Shown here piece by piece: positions 62,106 through 64,000 of a DNA stretch of 64,000 nucleotides (position 1 is the first letter of the stretch; each line of letters begins with the position of its first letter). The translations under genes and the position numbers were made by a program. The notes below the pieces were generated by a model, which saw only the letters and a list, made by a program, of their open reading frames with translations, ran no database searches and was not told the origin of the DNA. This DNA is from Archangiaceae bacterium. Its GTDB lineage: Bacteria > Myxococcota > Myxococcia > Myxococcales > Myxococcaceae. The stretch lies in contig JADJNS010000009.1 in NCBI GenBank assembly GCA_016714225.1, positions 297,767 through 361,766 of the forward strand, written 5' to 3'.

Positions 62106-63005
62106 ATGAAGCTGCGCAAGCTCCTCTTCGTACTGCCGAACCTGTTCACCGTCTCGTCGATCTTCTGCGGCTTCTACGCGCTGACGCTCTGCACCGGTGA
62201 GGCCACTCCCGCCCAGATGTACCAGGCGGCGCTGGCGATCTTCTTCGGCATCTTCTTCGACGGGTTCGACGGGCGGGTGGCGCGCCTGACCAAGACCCAG
62301 AGCCAGTTCGGCATGGAGCTCGACAGCCTGGCCGACGTGGTCACGTTCGGGGCCGCTCCGGCGCTGGTGGTGTACCGCTGGGCGCTGCAGCCGCTCGGCA
62401 TCGCGGGGGTGTTCATCGGCTTCATGTTCGCGGCGTGCGGCGCGCTGCGGCTGGCGCGCTTCAACGTGCTGGCGATTCGAGAAGAAGAGGCGAAGAAGAA
62501 GGCCGCCGCCGAGGCCGCTGCCCAGGGGCTGCCGGCGCCCAAGTCACACTCGGCGGGGCGGTTCTTCGTCGGTCTGCCGATTCCGCTCGGCGCCGGTGTG
62601 GTCATCTCGATGATCATCGCGCACCACGGCGCGCGCGGCGGCCAGAGCGTGCCCGACTTCGCGCGCGGGCCGATCGCCGGGGTGGTGGTGTTTCTCTCGC
62701 TGCTGATGGTCTCGACGGTGCGCTACCGCACCTTCAAAGATCTGCGCCTCTCGCGGCGCTCGGCCACGGTCTTCATGTTCATTCTCGCGGGCGGCGTGGT
62801 CATCGCCACCCAGCTGCACCCGGCCTGGGTGCTGGTCGCCTACTTCTCGCTCTACCTGCTGTCGGGAATGATCGAGTCGGTGGTGCTGCTCGGCCGCCAC
62901 CTGAAAGAGCGCCGCGCCGCCGCCGCCGCCCTCGCCGCCACCGTCGACGACGACGATGAAGAAGACGACGACGGCGACGAGGTCGACGAGCAAGAAGTGC
63001 TGTGA
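62106..63005 (+). CDS. pssA: CDP-diacylglycerol-serine O-phosphatidyltransferase
   Basis: 299 residues with about 6-7 membrane helices. The CDP-alcohol phosphotransferase motif is complete: DGFDGRVARLTKTQSQFG, then ELDSLADVV (the D...DG...AR...G...D...D pattern, about residues 50-80). It joins serine to CDP-diacylglycerol to form phosphatidylserine, the precursor of phosphatidylethanolamine. It is of the PssA II type. The C-terminal 25 residues are a very acidic Asp/Glu tail, which is unusual and could affect membrane or protein contacts. TAGGGT lies 9 bases before the ATG. No psd gene is within the window. Confidence 0.93.
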   Translation: MKLRKLLFVLPNLFTVSSIFCGFYALTLCTGEATPAQMYQAALAIFFGIFFDGFDGRVARLTKTQSQFGMELDSLADVVTFGAAPALVVYRWALQPLGIAGVFIGFMFAACGALRLARFNVLAIREEEAKKKAAAEAAAQGLPAPKSHSAGRFFVGLPIPLGAGVVISMIIAHHGARGGQSVPDFARGPIAGVVVFLSLLMVSTVRYRTFKDLRLSRRSATVFMFILAGGVVIATQLHPAWVLVAYFSLYLLSGMIESVVLLGRHLKERRAAAAALAATVDDDDEEDDDGDEVDEQEVL

Positions 63006-63020
63006 CGCTGGTGAAGCGCG

Positions 63021-63953
63021 TCAGGTGAAGATCATGTTGAAGGTGCCGGTGAGCGGCTGCCCGTTCACCGTGCCGTCGAAGGTGGCCTCGATGGTGACCA
63101 CGTTGATGCCCAGGTACACGGTGGGCGTCACCGAGATGACGGTGATGCTGCAGGCCGTGGCGGTGCCGCCCGGAGAGGCCTGCATCGAAGCGGTGCCGGC
63201 CGCGCAGGTGTAGCTGCCGACCGAGGGGTACTGGCCGGGCACGGTCATCAGGAACTTCATCGACATCAAGCCGTACGGCGGGCCGTCGCTGCTGACCGAG
63301 ATGTACACGTCGGGGAGAAAGCCTCCGCTGCCCACGCCGCGATCGCGGCGGCCCTGCGCGGTGGCCTTGCCGTAGTGGAGCCCGTCGTACACCCAGTACA
63401 GGCCCGTCGCCGAGCCGCCGCCTGCGCCGCCGCTGCCGCCTGCGGTGCCGCTGCCGCCCGCGGTGCCGCTGCCGCCTGCGGTGCCGCTGCCGCCTGCGGT
63501 CGCGGTGCCACCCGCGGTGCCGCTGCCACCCGCGCGACCGCCCGCCGAGCCACCGGCGTGGCCGCCTGCCGAGCCGCCGGCGTGCCCACCCGCGGTGCCA
63601 CTGCCGCCCGCGGTGCCACTGCCGCCCGCGGTGGCGCTGCCGCCCGCGGTGCCGGTGCCACCGCCGGTGCCGCTGCCGCCCGCAGTGCCACTTCCACCGC
63701 CGGTGCCGGCCGGCTTGCAGGCGCCGGCCGAGCAAATCTCATTCGTGTCGCACGCCGCGCACGCCACGCCGTCGAAGCCGCACTGCAGCTCGGTGGTGCC
63801 GCTCATGCAGCGGCCGGTAGCGTCGCAGCAGCCGCCGCAGGTCTCGACGTTGCACGTGCCGCCGCCACCGGCTCCTCCGCCGCAGCTGAAGGCGAAGGCG
63901 AGCGTGAACGAGATGAGAAAGGCGTAGAGGGTGTGTCGCTGCGAAGTGTTCAT
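63021..63953 (-). CDS. Cys-rich, Gly-rich-linker lipoprotein
   Basis: 310 residues; the lipoprotein signal ends LAFAFSCGG (Cys24). A Cys-rich knot follows (about 30-80: CNVETCGGCCDATGRCMSG, CGFDGVACAACDTNEICSAG), a pattern common in myxobacterial surface lipoproteins. Residues about 82-180 are Gly/Thr/Ser/Ala repeats (GGSGTAGGSGTAGG, GGHAGGSAGG), and the C-terminal 130 residues form a beta-rich domain (YWVYDGLHYGKATAQG, GINVVTIEATFDGTVNGQPL). The function is unknown. TAGGCC lies 7 bases before the ATG (63961-63966). It is convergent with pssA. Confidence 0.75.
   Translation of the reverse strand: MNTSQRHTLYAFLISFTLAFAFSCGGGAGGGGTCNVETCGGCCDATGRCMSGTTELQCGFDGVACAACDTNEICSAGACKPAGTGGGSGTAGGSGTGGGTGTAGGSATAGGSGTAGGSGTAGGHAGGSAGGHAGGSAGGRAGGSGTAGGTATAGGSGTAGGSGTAGGSGTAGGSGGAGGGSATGLYWVYDGLHYGKATAQGRRDRGVGSGGFLPDVYISVSSDGPPYGLMSMKFLMTVPGQYPSVGSYTCAAGTASMQASPGGTATACSITVISVTPTVYLGINVVTIEATFDGTVNGQPLTGTFNMIFT
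63415..63710 (-). repeat. Degenerate short tandem repeats encoding the Gly-rich linker
   Basis: Repeated 6- and 12-base words related to GCCGCTGCCGCC and GCGGTGCC run for about 300 bp and encode GGSGTA/GGHAGG units. The same word family encodes the linkers at 36.0 kb and 39.4-39.9 kb, which makes these sites prone to recombination with one another. Confidence 0.75.
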
Positions 63954-64000
63954 GGCCGATGGCCTAGGTGGGCTCGCGGCACGGGTGCAGCTGACACCTG

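Overview
The window is very G+C-rich, almost fully coding DNA from a myxobacterium (Myxococcota, most likely suborder Cystobacterineae). The evidence is two DUF2378/TIGR02265 'Myxococcales-restricted' proteins, a MYXO-CTERM protein-sorting tail, Ser/Thr kinases with the HRDxxPHN catalytic loop, PilZ and AgmX/PglI-type proteins, and many lipoproteins with Gly/Thr/Ala-rich linkers. I see no rRNA, tRNA, CRISPR array, prophage or transposase gene.

Layout. 1-6.1 kb is a signalling block: the end of a Ser/Thr kinase, a coupled receiver-like/double-PilZ protein, an RsbW-like ATPase coupled to a STAS/zinc-ribbon protein, and a kinase that carries two copies of the same STAS/zinc-ribbon module. 6.1-17.1 kb holds an LCCL-domain lipoprotein, a penicillin-binding protein 1C/alpha-2-macroglobulin operon, and a DUF2378 plus hybrid histidine kinase pair. 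17.2-30.2 kb holds a GlcD-like FAD dehydrogenase, an exported protein plus CsgG-like lipoprotein, a TPR protein and two very large paralogous surface proteins built from carboxypeptidase-regulatory-like repeats. 30.3-35.0 kb holds a short RdgC-like gene pair, a putative gene cassette (AbiEi-like/DUF559) between 49-bp perfect direct repeats, a two-domain PPK2 and a second DUF2378 protein.

35-40.4 kb is a mosaic duplication zone. Gly-rich lipoproteins and AgmX/TonB-like genes occur as intact copies and as decayed chimeric copies joined by repeats of 276 bp and 114 bp. 40.4-50.2 kb contains an ECF sigma/anti-sigma pair, an envelope protein with a REP-like palindrome inside its reading frame, VOC, EF-hand and VWA proteins, priA and an esterase. 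50.3-64 kb contains a MYXO-CTERM protein with about eleven 49-residue repeats, a pseudo-receiver/coiled-coil/DUF4388/J-like protein, def, nth, an M23 peptidase, an HU gene with a palindromic upstream site, a beta-helix protein, an alpha/beta-hydrolase with an apparent frameshift, pssA and a final Gly-rich lipoprotein.

Functionally the window mixes a few housekeeping genes (priA, def, nth, hup, pssA) with envelope, signalling and surface-lipoprotein genes. Nine neighbouring gene pairs are joined by 4-base ATGA/GTGA stop-start overlaps. Many transcription-unit starts lack a Shine-Dalgarno sequence and instead have a TA-containing hexamer exactly 6-7 bases before the start codon, which suggests leaderless mRNAs.
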